Assembly (NCBI RefSeq): GCF_004769635.1
Contig: NZ_RQGH01000040.1
Location: 1-64,000 of the forward strand
From: Leptospira jelokensis
GTDB taxonomy: Bacteria; Spirochaetota; Leptospiria; Leptospirales; Leptospiraceae
DNA length: 64,000 bases
Direction of reading: 5' to 3'
The position numbers and the translations under genes were made by a program. The first letter of the stretch is position 1. The number at the start of each line of letters is the position of its first letter. Below are positions 27,244 to 35,727 of the stretch, piece after piece. The notes below the pieces were generated by a model. The model saw only the letters and a list, made by a program, of their open reading frames with translations. It ran no database searches and had not been told where the DNA came from.

Positions 27244-28598
27244 ACCAAAAAAAATCAAAACAAGAAACCACCTACCTTCGGTTTTTTGGTCTTGCCGAAC
27301 TTGTGAATCATGGTGCCAGAGGGATTTTGGCTTTCTGGATGATCATGGGTATGGCATTTTTCCTGTTTGGTGACCAAAACTTAATCGCACCCAATATGAA
27401 AAATATTGGAGCTTCTCTTGGAATAACGGATCCAAATGAAGTAGATTGGAAGTTTGGTGGAATCATTCCTGTTTTGTTTTTTATCCTTGGTGGACTTGTT
27501 TCGCTTTCTATGGGATACTTATCGCAAGCATTTTCTCGCAAACATTTGTTAGTTGCGACTGTACTTTTGGGTGAGATACCTTGTTTTTTAACAGCATACG
27601 CCGAAAACTATGATCAGTTTTTGATTTTAAGAACCTTATGTGGTTTTGGCCTTGGTGGGATATTCCCTTTACTTTTTAGTTTGATTGGAGATTATTTTTC
27701 GAGCCAATCAAGAGCGATTGCGACAGGTTATGTTTCTCTTGCGATGGGGTTAGGTGTTGGAGTAGGGCAGTTGTTAGGTGGTATTTTGGGTGGTGCAGAT
27801 CCAATTAACGGATGGAGGACATCATTTATTTATATGTCTGTTCCTTCCTTTTTCTTTGTCGGTATCTATATGTTGTTTTGTAAAGAACCAAAACGTGGTG
27901 GGGCAGAAGAGGTAGGTGTCGACGAACTATCACACAAAATCACACTCAAAGACTTCAAACTTTTATTTGAAAACAAAACAAATTTAGGGGCATTTTTACA
28001 AGGTTTGCCAGGTTGTATTCCTTGGGGTGTTTTTTTTGTTTATTTGGCCGATTACTATGAACACACATACCACCTAACAAAAGAAGTATCTGCAGGTATG
28101 ATTACCTTTGCCGCGATTGGAATCTTCATTGGAACTTTTTTTGGTGGGGTGCTCGGCCAATTTTTATATAATATTAAAAAAACTTACCAACCTCTACTTT
28201 GTATGGGCACAACCTTTTTTGGTGTTTTTCCCGCGATCCTTCTGTTGTATGCATTTGATATTGTTCCACACATGGGTCTCTTTATCGCTTTGAATATTGT
28301 AACTGGGATTCTGATTTCTGTAACTGGCCCAAATGTTCGAGCGGTTTTACTCAATGTAAATGAACCAAAGTCAAGAAGTGCTATCTTTTCTATTTACAAC
28401 CTAACAGATGATTTAGGGAAAGGGCTTGGACCTGTGATGTCAGCTGTCATTCTCGGGCTCACTCCTGATCGTGGCCTTGCACTATCCATCTCCATCCTTT
28501 TTTGGATACCATGTGCTTTGGCATGGTTTTTGGTTTTCTTCAATTATGAAAAAGATGAAGCGAATATGCATTTGATGATGAAACAAAATGTTTCATAG
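27240..28598 (+). CDS. MFS transporter (spinster-like)
   Basis: Start set at ATG 27240, overlapping the preceding TGA; the frame is open further upstream but only as an overlap. The 452-aa product has about 12 membrane spans. MFS features are 'GYLSQAFSRKHLLVATV' (loop 2-3 motif), 'LRTLCGFGLGGIFPLLFSLIGDYF' and 'RAIATGYVSLAMGLGVGVGQLLGG', then a second half with 'PNVRAVLLNVNEPKSRSAIF'. The loop pattern resembles the spinster-type group. The substrate is unknown. Coupling to an envelope protein upstream may mean they work together. Confidence 0.82.
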   Translation: MNQKKSKQETTYLRFFGLAELVNHGARGILAFWMIMGMAFFLFGDQNLIAPNMKNIGASLGITDPNEVDWKFGGIIPVLFFILGGLVSLSMGYLSQAFSRKHLLVATVLLGEIPCFLTAYAENYDQFLILRTLCGFGLGGIFPLLFSLIGDYFSSQSRAIATGYVSLAMGLGVGVGQLLGGILGGADPINGWRTSFIYMSVPSFFFVGIYMLFCKEPKRGGAEEVGVDELSHKITLKDFKLLFENKTNLGAFLQGLPGCIPWGVFFVYLADYYEHTYHLTKEVSAGMITFAAIGIFIGTFFGGVLGQFLYNIKKTYQPLLCMGTTFFGVFPAILLLYAFDIVPHMGLFIALNIVTGILISVTGPNVRAVLLNVNEPKSRSAIFSIYNLTDDLGKGLGPVMSAVILGLTPDRGLALSISILFWIPCALAWFLVFFNYEKDEANMHLMMKQNVS

Positions 28599-28656
28599 CC
28601 ATTGGCTATGGATTCACAGTTTCATTTGAAATTGAAATCGGATTAGAAATAGAAAT

Positions 28657-29400
28657 ATGCAGACCAAACACAATTTACTCGATATTGAAGGGACAACCGC
28701 ACCAATTGCCTTTGTCCATGAAGTTCTTTTCCCTTATGCAAAAAAGCACATCCATTCCTTTTTGGGGAAGTACCAGTTTGCAGAAGTGAAATGGAAAGAG
28801 ATTCAAATGGAATTCCAAAAAGATTTCTCTAGCCAAGACCCATCGTTACTTGAGAAATTTTCAGAAAAAAATTTGGATCCAAAGGATTTGTTAAGAGAAT
28901 CTTCCATTGGACTAACAAACGGATTGGTTTCTACTTATTTCGAATATCTCATCGAAAAGGATCGCAAATTTGGCCCATTGAAAGAAGTCCAAGGAAAAAT
29001 CTGGAAATTAGGGTATGAGTCGGGCGAAATCAAAAGTACTGTGTATGAAGATGTTCCAAAATTTTTAGAATCAGCGATCCAATCTGGAATGCAAAACCAT
29101 GTGTATTCCTCTGGTTCTGTCGAAGCACAAATATTGATTTATCAGTACTCAGTGTTAGGTGATTTGAGAGAGTATTTCACTTCCTATTTTGATACAGCAG
29201 TGGGTGGGAAAAGAGAAAAAGAAAGTTATGAGAGGATTGCCTCAACACTTGGTGCATCACCTAGCGAAATTCGTTTTTTTACGGACATTGCCGAAGAAGC
29301 GGAAGCTGCAAATGCCACCGGAATGGATGTGGTAATTTTAAATCGGCCTGGAAACCTCAAACAAAAACCACACCCTTTCCCTGTTTGGGATCATTTTTAA
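28657..29400 (+). CDS. mtnC: Enolase-phosphatase E1 (acireductone synthase)
   Basis: This 247-aa HAD-family enzyme of the methionine salvage pathway converts diketo-methylthiopentyl phosphate to acireductone. Hallmarks are 'LLDIEGTTAPIAFVHEVLFPYA' (HAD motif I with D-x-E-G-T-T), 'VYSSGSVEAQ' (motif II), 'FDTAVGGKREKESYERIA' (Lys motif III) and 'RFFTDIAEEAEAANATGM' (motif IV). The length is normal. No other mtn genes are adjacent. Its stop overlaps the 3' end of the tiny convergent ORF by a few bases. Confidence 0.93.
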   Translation: MQTKHNLLDIEGTTAPIAFVHEVLFPYAKKHIHSFLGKYQFAEVKWKEIQMEFQKDFSSQDPSLLEKFSEKNLDPKDLLRESSIGLTNGLVSTYFEYLIEKDRKFGPLKEVQGKIWKLGYESGEIKSTVYEDVPKFLESAIQSGMQNHVYSSGSVEAQILIYQYSVLGDLREYFTSYFDTAVGGKREKESYERIASTLGASPSEIRFFTDIAEEAEAANATGMDVVILNRPGNLKQKPHPFPVWDHF

Positions 29401-29531
29401 GTCAAAAACCAAACCCCAAAGGATCCGATCCCTATACAAATGGTGATCACTTCTACAAATACGATCAACCAAATCAGGATTCCACCAGGTGGGTACCAAA
29501 TCAATTCGTCTTCATTTGTTTTGTGTTCTAT
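29397..29531 (-). CDS. Small single-span membrane protein divergent from norCB, with apparent ATA start
   Basis: An open minus-strand frame of 44 codons reads EDELIWYPPGGILIWLIVFV..., with one membrane span and a final FGVWFLT. A strong AAAAAGGAG ribosome binding site lies 5 bases before an ATA codon; no ATG or GTG is in frame. The nearest standard start is a TTG ten codons in, right before IWYPPGG. The coherent amphipathic-loop-plus-span pattern and good ribosome binding site argue for a real gene. Its position facing away from norC across the FNR-box region suggests a NO-respiration accessory peptide. This link is inference. Confidence 0.5.
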   Translation of the reverse strand: MEHKTNEDELIWYPPGGILIWLIVFVEVITICIGIGSFGVWFLT

Positions 29532-29564
29532 TGATACTCCTTTTTGATAACATTGAATTCATAT

Positions 29565-29580
29565 AATTGAATATTCAATT
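29565..29580. promoter_or_regulatory. Perfect 16-bp palindrome in the nor intergenic region
   Basis: AATTGAATATTCAATT is fully self-complementary and lies 34 bp upstream of the tiny divergent ORF. Half-sites TTGA/TCAA are 4 bp apart, unlike the 6 bp of a Crp/Fnr box, so if it is an operator another factor would bind it. AT-richness makes chance occurrence possible. Apart from this palindrome, the inverted repeat at 29621-29645 and the Fnr box at 29754-29767, I see nothing else in 29532-29821. Confidence 0.35.
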
Positions 29581-29620
29581 CAATTTATGTAAGGAGACGA
29601 ACAAGGATTCGCTATTTAGG

Positions 29621-29645
29621 AATACCGTTCAAAATGAACGGTATT
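29621..29645. promoter_or_regulatory. Perfect 11-bp inverted repeat, candidate operator
   Basis: Arms AATACCGTTCA and TGAACGGTATT are separated by AAA. The 11-3-11 geometry resembles operators of dimeric repressors, for example NsrR-type sites that also use 11-bp arms near NO genes. It lies about 200 bp upstream of norC and about 90 bp upstream of the tiny ORF. It is too far from either coding end and lacks a T run, so a terminator is unlikely. The binding protein is unknown. Confidence 0.5.
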
Positions 29646-29753
29646 TCGGATTTTGAACAACGATCTAATTTATAATTTAATGATTCTAAAATTCATTTAT
29701 TCAGATCAATATCTCATTTGAGAACCATGATATACTAAAAATTTAATTAGGAC

Positions 29754-29767
29754 TTGATTAGAATCAA
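29754..29767. promoter_or_regulatory. Perfect Fnr/Dnr-type box upstream of norC
   Basis: TTGAT-TAGA-ATCAA matches the Fnr/Dnr consensus at all ten fixed positions. A possible -10 (TACATT at 29790-29795) would place transcription start near 29802, putting the box centre at -41.5, the class II activator position. The norC ribosome binding site (AGGAGG) follows at about 29811. The likely binding protein is the Crp/Fnr regulator encoded at 35728-36354. Confidence 0.75.
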
Positions 29768-29821
29768 TGCAATTTGTACAATCTGCACTTACATTTGTAA
29801 AATGGAAAAAAGGAGGTAAGG

Positions 29822-30526
29822 ATGCTTTCAAAATCGCAAGCAAGGGCATTCTTTCTGGGTGGAACGTTTTTGTTCAGTGCAATCTTTGTGTTCCTCACAA
29901 TCGATTCCGTGCGACAAAACGATGCCCGTACCAATGCGCAAAACTTAACGGAAGATGTGCGGAAAGGGAAAGAGATTTGGGAAAAAAACAATTGTATGGG
30001 TTGCCATACCTTACTTGGAGAAGGTGCTTATTATGCTCCTGATTTGACTAAAGTAGTCGAACGAAGGGGTGTTAGTTGGATCGATGTGTTTTTAGATGAT
30101 CCACAAGCAATGTTCCCTGGGGAACGAAAAATGGTGAAATACAATTTTACCAAAGAAGAAAAAGGTCAGGTCATCGCCTTTTTGGATTGGGTTGGAGAGA
30201 TTGATGCAAATGGTTGGCCTCCAAAACCAAATATCCCAGTTGATTCGATAGCAACAGCCGTACCTCCTCAAACTACAACAAACAGTATCAAACTAACCCA
30301 ACCAGAAAAGTTTTCACAGCTTTGTGTCGCCTGTCATGCTGTAGGTGGCAAGGGTGGGAATGTGGGACCGGCACTTGACCATGTAGGATCAAAGTTTGAT
30401 GCCGATTATCTCAATCGATGGTTGATTGATCCACAAGTGCTCAAACCGGGAACAAATATGCCTAAGTTACCGTTAAGTGATACAGAAAGAAAGGACATCG
30501 TCACTTATCTTTCTGCATTAAAATAA
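29822..30526 (+). CDS. norC: Nitric oxide reductase cytochrome c subunit with a second fused cytochrome c domain
   Basis: This is a 234-aa protein. An N-terminal anchor (FFLGGTFLFSAIFVFL) and a first haem site CMGCH (Cys58, Cys61, His62) followed by 'LLGEGAYYAPDLTKV' are standard NorC. 'DPQAMFPGERKMVKYNFT' supplies the axial Met region. After a Pro-rich linker (about 138-155) a second cytochrome c domain has CVACH (Cys168-His172) and 'GTNMPKLPLSD'. Canonical NorC is about 150 aa with one haem c, so this is a di-haem fusion. It passes electrons to NorB for reduction of NO to N2O. AGGAGG precedes the ATG; norB follows in 9 bp. Confidence 0.92.
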   Translation: MLSKSQARAFFLGGTFLFSAIFVFLTIDSVRQNDARTNAQNLTEDVRKGKEIWEKNNCMGCHTLLGEGAYYAPDLTKVVERRGVSWIDVFLDDPQAMFPGERKMVKYNFTKEEKGQVIAFLDWVGEIDANGWPPKPNIPVDSIATAVPPQTTTNSIKLTQPEKFSQLCVACHAVGGKGGNVGPALDHVGSKFDADYLNRWLIDPQVLKPGTNMPKLPLSDTERKDIVTYLSALK

Positions 30527-30535
30527 GGAGAAACA

Positions 30536-31885
30536 ATGAGATTCCAATCACAAAAGGTCGCATATTGGTTCTTTGCAACTTGTATGTTACTCTTATCATT
30601 ACAAATCGTATATGGTTTTATCATGGGTTTTGCTCGTATTGGGATGGATGGATTACATGATTACATACCATTTAACACGGCACGTGCGACACATACCAAT
30701 TTACTCGTCGTATGGTTGTTAACGGGATTTATGGGTGCTGCCTATTATATCATCCCGGAAGAATCCGATCGGGAATTGTATAGTGTAAAACTTGCATACA
30801 TCCAACTCGTTTCTTGGGTAGTAGTCGGTGTGATTGCCATAGCTGGTTTTCATTTTAATTGGTGGGAAGGGAGAAAGTTTTTGGAAATTCCAAGGCCCCT
30901 TGATTACCTTGTGGTGGTCAATGTTCTAACTTTTCTTTTTAACATCGCCATGACCATTTGGGAAGCCAAAAAAAGAAGTACAACACAACTGGTTCTCTTC
31001 TTTGGTCTGTTATGTGCTGCTCTGTTATACCTTCCAGGTATGATTTACTTCGACAACCAAACTCTTGATTCCTACTTTCGTTGGTGGGTCGTTCACCTTT
31101 GGGTGGAAGGTGTTTGGGAACTCATCATGGGTGGTATCTTAGCATTTTTACTCATCAAACTCACGGGAGTGGACCGAGAAGTCATTGAAAAATGGTTGTA
31201 TGTAGTTGTTGGTCTCACCTTCCTCTCTGGAATTTTGGGAACTGGCCACCACTACTATTGGATTGGAACACCTAAGTATTGGCTTATGGTTGGTGGTATT
31301 TTCTCAGCATTAGAACCTCTTGCATTCCTTGGGATGGCAATTTGGGCTCTCAATATGTATCGCAAAAAAGGGAAAGACCATCCGAATAAAATTGCTCTCT
31401 ATTGGACACTTGGTAGTGCCATCATGTCATTTATAGGAGCAGGATTTCTGGGTTTTGCTCACACATGGCCTGCGGTCAACCAATGGACACATGGAACACT
31501 TGTTACTGCAATGCACGGACACCTTGCATTCTGGGGAGCATACGCCATGTTAGTGTTAGCTGTCATTTCTTACGCAATGCCAAACATGACAGGTAGAAAA
31601 CTATTTACTGGAATGTCTGGGTATTTAGCGTTTTGGGCATCCAATATTGGTATGTTAGGAATGACGGGAGCACTTGCCGTTGCTGGGATCACACAAGTTT
31701 ACTTGGAACGTAAATTGGGTATGGATTTTCTTGTCGTACAAAAAGAAATCGTTTTCCATTTTATTGGAATGTTACTTGCGGCAACTCTTTTCACCCTTGG
31801 AATCACTTACTTTATCGTTGATTTCATTCGTCATGGACTTCCATCGAATGAAGCCCTTGGAAAAAATGTTGGTGATTTAGATTAA
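30536..31885 (+). CDS. norB: Nitric oxide reductase catalytic subunit
   Basis: This is a 449-aa haem-copper oxidase-like protein with about 12 spans. Features are the low-spin haem His region 'RATHTNLLVVWLLTGFMGA', 'VVHLWVEGVWELIMGG' with the FeB His and the conserved Glu, 'GTGHHYYWIG' with paired FeB His, and 'AMHGHLAFWGAYAMLVL' with haem His ligands. It lacks the Tyr cross-link of oxygen reductases, in line with cNOR. It reduces NO to N2O with NorC as electron donor. An AAGGAG ribosome binding site precedes its ATG. Confidence 0.95.
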   Translation: MRFQSQKVAYWFFATCMLLLSLQIVYGFIMGFARIGMDGLHDYIPFNTARATHTNLLVVWLLTGFMGAAYYIIPEESDRELYSVKLAYIQLVSWVVVGVIAIAGFHFNWWEGRKFLEIPRPLDYLVVVNVLTFLFNIAMTIWEAKKRSTTQLVLFFGLLCAALLYLPGMIYFDNQTLDSYFRWWVVHLWVEGVWELIMGGILAFLLIKLTGVDREVIEKWLYVVVGLTFLSGILGTGHHYYWIGTPKYWLMVGGIFSALEPLAFLGMAIWALNMYRKKGKDHPNKIALYWTLGSAIMSFIGAGFLGFAHTWPAVNQWTHGTLVTAMHGHLAFWGAYAMLVLAVISYAMPNMTGRKLFTGMSGYLAFWASNIGMLGMTGALAVAGITQVYLERKLGMDFLVVQKEIVFHFIGMLLAATLFTLGITYFIVDFIRHGLPSNEALGKNVGDLD

Positions 31886-31888
31886 CAT

Positions 31889-32671
31889 ATGTTAACAACA
31901 AAAATTCCCTATTACGAACCAACTGGTAAGGAAGTGGAAATTTTTCAAATGGCGGCTGAGAATACTCTGCCGCTTTTGTTAAAAGGCCCCACAGGATCTG
32001 GAAAATCACGATTTTTAGAATTTATGGCACACCAAATGGGTCGTAAACTCATCACAATCTTATGCAACGACGAAACATCTGCAGTCGATCTTGTTGGACG
32101 ATTTATCGTAAAAGGTGCTGATACTGTTTGGATGGATGGCCCACTTACCACAGGAGTGAAAGAAGGTGCGATTGTGTATTTGGATGAAATTGCTGAAGCA
32201 AGACCAGACACTCTTGTAACCATCCACTCACTCACTGACCATAGAAGGACATTATTCATCGAACGTAAAAATGAAGAGTTGGTTGCACACCCTAATTTTT
32301 TACTCGTGGCATCCTATAACCCAGGTTACCAAAAAGGATTTAAAGAATTAAAACCATCCACCAAACAACGATTTTTGGGATTGGATTTCCCTTATCCAAA
32401 AGCTTCAGTAGAAGAAAAAATCATTATAGGAGAAACTGGAATTTCAGAATCAATTTCTAAAAAATTGGTCCAATACGCAAATTTGGTTCGCCATAAACCT
32501 GAGTTAGGTTTGGCAGAAACTATATCCACAAGGTTACTTGTATCTTGTGCGAAATTGATTGCCAAAGGCCTTCCTTCTCGAATGGCAGGACGAACTGCGA
32601 TTATCTTACCTCTCACTGATGATGATGATACAGTGACAGCCCTACAAGATAGTTTTGATTTAATCTTTTAG
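31889..32671 (+). CDS. norQ: NorQ/CbbQ-type AAA+ ATPase
   Basis: This is a 260-aa MoxR-like AAA+ protein. Walker A is GPTGSGKS at about 32-39, Walker B is VYLDEIAEARPDTL, and a sensor region 'LLVASYNPGYQKGFKELKPSTKQRF' follows. With NorD it is needed to activate NorCB, probably by inserting or remodelling the FeB centre. It starts 3 bp after norB and precedes norD by 9 bp. Confidence 0.92.
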   Translation: MLTTKIPYYEPTGKEVEIFQMAAENTLPLLLKGPTGSGKSRFLEFMAHQMGRKLITILCNDETSAVDLVGRFIVKGADTVWMDGPLTTGVKEGAIVYLDEIAEARPDTLVTIHSLTDHRRTLFIERKNEELVAHPNFLLVASYNPGYQKGFKELKPSTKQRFLGLDFPYPKASVEEKIIIGETGISESISKKLVQYANLVRHKPELGLAETISTRLLVSCAKLIAKGLPSRMAGRTAIILPLTDDDDTVTALQDSFDLIF

Positions 32672-32680
32672 GATTTCAAT

Positions 32681-34498
32681 TTGGAATGGGATCAGTTTGT
32701 TTTTTACCAAGGTCATAAACTTTGGAAAAAATTAAAAGCTAAGTTAACACCACCGAGTCCATACGAAGAATATCGAATGGAAACAGAGGAAATCAAAATC
32801 ATTCGGTTTCTCCAAACCATACGGAAAGAAACCACCTCGCTTTTGTATGGTGGTGAGACCATTTCGTTAGGTCAAAATTATTTAAAATTTCCAGAAACAC
32901 TTCATTGGTATTCTTCAGAAGCTGAAACCAAAATGCAAGTACGAATACTCCTTGCTTATTTATCTTATTTGTATGAGAGACAGTTTGGCTCCGAACATTC
33001 ACCTAACAAGAGCCAAAGTAGGAATGAATTTAAGGTCATGAACCTTAAACATTCAATGGAGGAAAATCAAACCCAAAACGTTTTTTTAAAAGAATCTTTT
33101 TATCAATTGTTTCGTTCGTTTCTGAAACGTTACCCTGGTGCCTATATTGATTGGAAAAGGATCCGAAAGGATCGTTTGTTACTTCGAAAAATAGATTCTA
33201 AACAATACCAATATATCGTTTCCTTTTTTTACAAAGCAAACGTCTCACTTTCTAATACCAAGATCAATTTCCCTGTTGGAAAAGATTTTATATCCAATAA
33301 ACAAAAACAAAAAATGGAATCCAAAGAATCGAAACAAAAATTAGATCCAAGTGATGCAGAACTTTTAGAGGTAGATGAGAAAAAAATCGAAGAATATACC
33401 TTAGGTCATAATTTTGAAAAAATTGAAACTGTTGAAGAGTTTGATGGCCAATGGAGGGATATTGATGGGGAGGAGGATATGGAAGAAGAGGAAGCTTTAG
33501 AAGAGCTAAATCTGAAACACATCATCCGCACAGAAGATCCCGTTCATACAACAAGGACGAGTGAATCGGGGGCTGGGACCTTACTAGAAATCTTAGAAGA
33601 TTCAAAGAATGAAAAACCTTTTTTATACCCTGAGTGGGATTATAAACAAAAACAATACAAACCTAATTATTGTTCTGTGATAGAAGAATTTCCTAAGGCA
33701 CTTGATTTTTCTTACACTTCAAAAGTATTAGAAAAACAAAATCGGACCCTACTATTATTAAAGAAAAAAATGACTGCCTTACTGAACCAAACGCGAATCA
33801 AAAAACGTTTGGTTTCAGGTGCTGATATTGATTTAGATGCACTGGTAGACCGGTATGCGGATTTGAAAGCCAAAAAAAGTCCATCTGAATCAATTTATAT
33901 GAATCCGATTCGGGATGTTTCCGACATCGCTTTGTATTTTTTAGTGGATTTGAGTTTATCGACTGACTCGTGGATCCATGATAAACGTATTTTGGATGTG
34001 GAAAGAGAAAGTTTGTTATTGTTCTCTGAATGTTTAGATGATTTAAGGATCCCTTTTGGGATTGCTGGATTTTATTCACGAACAAGAAATCATAATCAAT
34101 TCATTCATGTGAAACAAATGAATGAATCTTGGAAGGTTGTAAGAGATCGTTTGGGGACTTTATCACCCATTGGTTATACAAGGGTTGGTCCTTCTCTACG
34201 TCATTCCAATTCATTTTTTAAAGATTTAAGTTACAAACAAAAGTGGATTATTTTAATCACTGATGCAAGGCCCAATGACTATGACCAATATGAAGGAAAG
34301 TATGGAATTGAAGATGTGAATAAGGCAGTTGGCGAATGTTTGTTAAATGGTGTGCAAGTGTATACATTGGCAATTGGTACGGAAGAAAAACCAACCATCC
34401 CTGCCATGATGCGGAATGCAAGTTACCAAATGTTGTTCCAACCCGAAAGGTTACTCGATTCCTTACAGGAATTTTTTAGAAGGGCCATTCAAGTATAA
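32681..34498 (+). CDS. norD: NorD-like VWA-domain activation protein
   Basis: This is a 605-aa protein with a TTG start preceded by AGGA. The N-terminal half is helical and charged, with a very acidic stretch around 245-275 (Glu/Asp runs). The C-terminal von Willebrand A domain, about 415-600, has the metal-ion-dependent adhesion site FLVDLSLSTDSW (DxSxS), then 'GYTRVGPSLRH' and 'ILITDARPNDYDQY'. NorD works with NorQ in NOR maturation. It is convergent with nnrS, 12 bp apart. Confidence 0.88.
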   Translation: MEWDQFVFYQGHKLWKKLKAKLTPPSPYEEYRMETEEIKIIRFLQTIRKETTSLLYGGETISLGQNYLKFPETLHWYSSEAETKMQVRILLAYLSYLYERQFGSEHSPNKSQSRNEFKVMNLKHSMEENQTQNVFLKESFYQLFRSFLKRYPGAYIDWKRIRKDRLLLRKIDSKQYQYIVSFFYKANVSLSNTKINFPVGKDFISNKQKQKMESKESKQKLDPSDAELLEVDEKKIEEYTLGHNFEKIETVEEFDGQWRDIDGEEDMEEEEALEELNLKHIIRTEDPVHTTRTSESGAGTLLEILEDSKNEKPFLYPEWDYKQKQYKPNYCSVIEEFPKALDFSYTSKVLEKQNRTLLLLKKKMTALLNQTRIKKRLVSGADIDLDALVDRYADLKAKKSPSESIYMNPIRDVSDIALYFLVDLSLSTDSWIHDKRILDVERESLLLFSECLDDLRIPFGIAGFYSRTRNHNQFIHVKQMNESWKVVRDRLGTLSPIGYTRVGPSLRHSNSFFKDLSYKQKWIILITDARPNDYDQYEGKYGIEDVNKAVGECLLNGVQVYTLAIGTEEKPTIPAMMRNASYQMLFQPERLLDSLQEFFRRAIQV

Positions 34499-34510
34499 AT
34501 ATTAATTCGA

Positions 34511-35677
34511 CTACGATGGTTTTCCATCTGGACGTTTTGAAAAAAGGATCACCGTATACTGAATCAAAAATAAAATAAAACAAATCATCCATCCAATCCC
34601 GGACAAATCATATGCATATTTATATTGATGGAACAGTGGTAAAAATACCCGGATCAATACGGAAACATTGAGTAAAACATAGGCGAAAACCGTTAACGGT
34701 GAAGCCAGAATGGGCCTTCCCGTATGACCCAAACTCACTCTTGTGATCATCCCATAAATGAACACTCCAAGGCCACCCACCGTTAAACTATGTATGGCAG
34801 AAGAGACGGGGAATAAATTTAAATCGGAAATACTATACAATAAAAATCCGAAACATACCCAAAAGTATCCAAGATACAAAATCCAAAGAATAGGTTTTTG
34901 GTATGACTTCCAAGGTTTCCAAGAGAGATACCGAATGGTATTGGTAACAAATAATAATAAGGCAATTATCGATGATAACAAAACGAATCCTTGCATCAGT
35001 TTAGCGAGATAAAAGAAAAATGGTAAATACAAAAGTAGTGTTTCTAATTTTGGTATCCGTTTGAATGAATATCCTTGTATCACTACTCCTGAAAAAAAAG
35101 GAATCACTCGACCTCCAATGATTAGGATAAGAAACAAAACAACAAAAATACTTAAGTGGATATAGAGCAAAGTTCGTTCTGGATCTAAAATTGAATACGC
35201 ACAAATCGCACTCAAAATATGGAAGACCGTGAAGAGGGCATAATGGTATAAGATTGGCCGATTGTGTTTTTGGGTTGGAACAATCAGTTTAGGAACGAGT
35301 AAATAAATGACAAAAATGTCAGAACAAATATCAAATCCAAACGAAATATAACCCCATATTCCAACTGAAAAAAATGCAAACCTTCCGAACAACCAAAACA
35401 AAAGTAGGTAAAAAAGATTCTCTCCTTTTAGAATTGTGCTATTTGTCCAATTCTGTACGGCAGTGAATAAAAATCCTAAAACAATTGCTTTGGTAAACCC
35501 AAAAACCATTTCATATGAATGCCAATGGATCGCATTCACTTGGATCGGGTTTATGATGACATTCGAAAGTACGAATAACCAAATGCCTATAACAATGATT
35601 CCATACAGAGAGCCAAACCAAAAAAAGGGGCGAAATGCGGTATTCCAAAAGCTAAGTTGAAAAAAGGAAACATTCAT
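34511..35677 (-). CDS. nnrS: NnrS family haem/copper membrane protein
   Basis: This is a 388-aa polytopic protein with about 12 spans. NnrS hallmarks are 'NTAFRPFFWFGSLYG' near the N-terminus and 'HWHSYEMVFGFTKAIVLGFLFTA' with conserved His residues, then 'GGRVIPFFSG' and 'HSLTVGGLGVFIYGMITRVSLGHTGR'. NnrS proteins relieve nitrosative stress and protect metal centres during NO metabolism. Its own Fnr-type box lies 34 bp upstream. The spacing of that box and a possible -10 (TAGTAT at 35689-35684) puts transcription start at or next to the ATG, so the mRNA may be leaderless. Confidence 0.9.
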   Translation of the reverse strand: MNVSFFQLSFWNTAFRPFFWFGSLYGIIVIGIWLFVLSNVIINPIQVNAIHWHSYEMVFGFTKAIVLGFLFTAVQNWTNSTILKGENLFYLLLFWLFGRFAFFSVGIWGYISFGFDICSDIFVIYLLVPKLIVPTQKHNRPILYHYALFTVFHILSAICAYSILDPERTLLYIHLSIFVVLFLILIIGGRVIPFFSGVVIQGYSFKRIPKLETLLLYLPFFFYLAKLMQGFVLLSSIIALLLFVTNTIRYLSWKPWKSYQKPILWILYLGYFWVCFGFLLYSISDLNLFPVSSAIHSLTVGGLGVFIYGMITRVSLGHTGRPILASPLTVFAYVLLNVSVLIRVFLPLFHQYKYAYDLSGIGWMICFILFLIQYTVILFSKRPDGKPS

Positions 35678-35710
35678 ACTTCGATACTAATGAAAATCAA
35701 TATATTTTCC

Positions 35711-35724
35711 TTGATGCAAATCAA
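35711..35724. promoter_or_regulatory. Perfect Fnr/Dnr-type box upstream of nnrS
   Basis: TTGAT-GCAA-ATCAA is a full consensus match, extended to CTTGAT...ATCAAG. It lies between the regulator gene stop and the nnrS start, on the promoter side of nnrS. Its centre is about 40 bp from the start codon, so a class II promoter would have transcription start at the ATG. Confidence 0.72.
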
Positions 35725-35727
35725 GTA

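Noticed and set aside
28594..28610. Short palindrome CATAGCCA-T-TGGCTATG at the MFS gene stop
   Set aside because: Only an 8-bp AT/GC-mixed stem without a T run; it overlaps the stop codon and cannot be told from chance.
29565..29580. The 16-bp palindrome as an Fnr box
   Set aside because: Half-sites TTGA/TCAA are 4 bp apart instead of 6, so the spacing is wrong for Crp/Fnr dimers. I keep it only as a generic palindrome.
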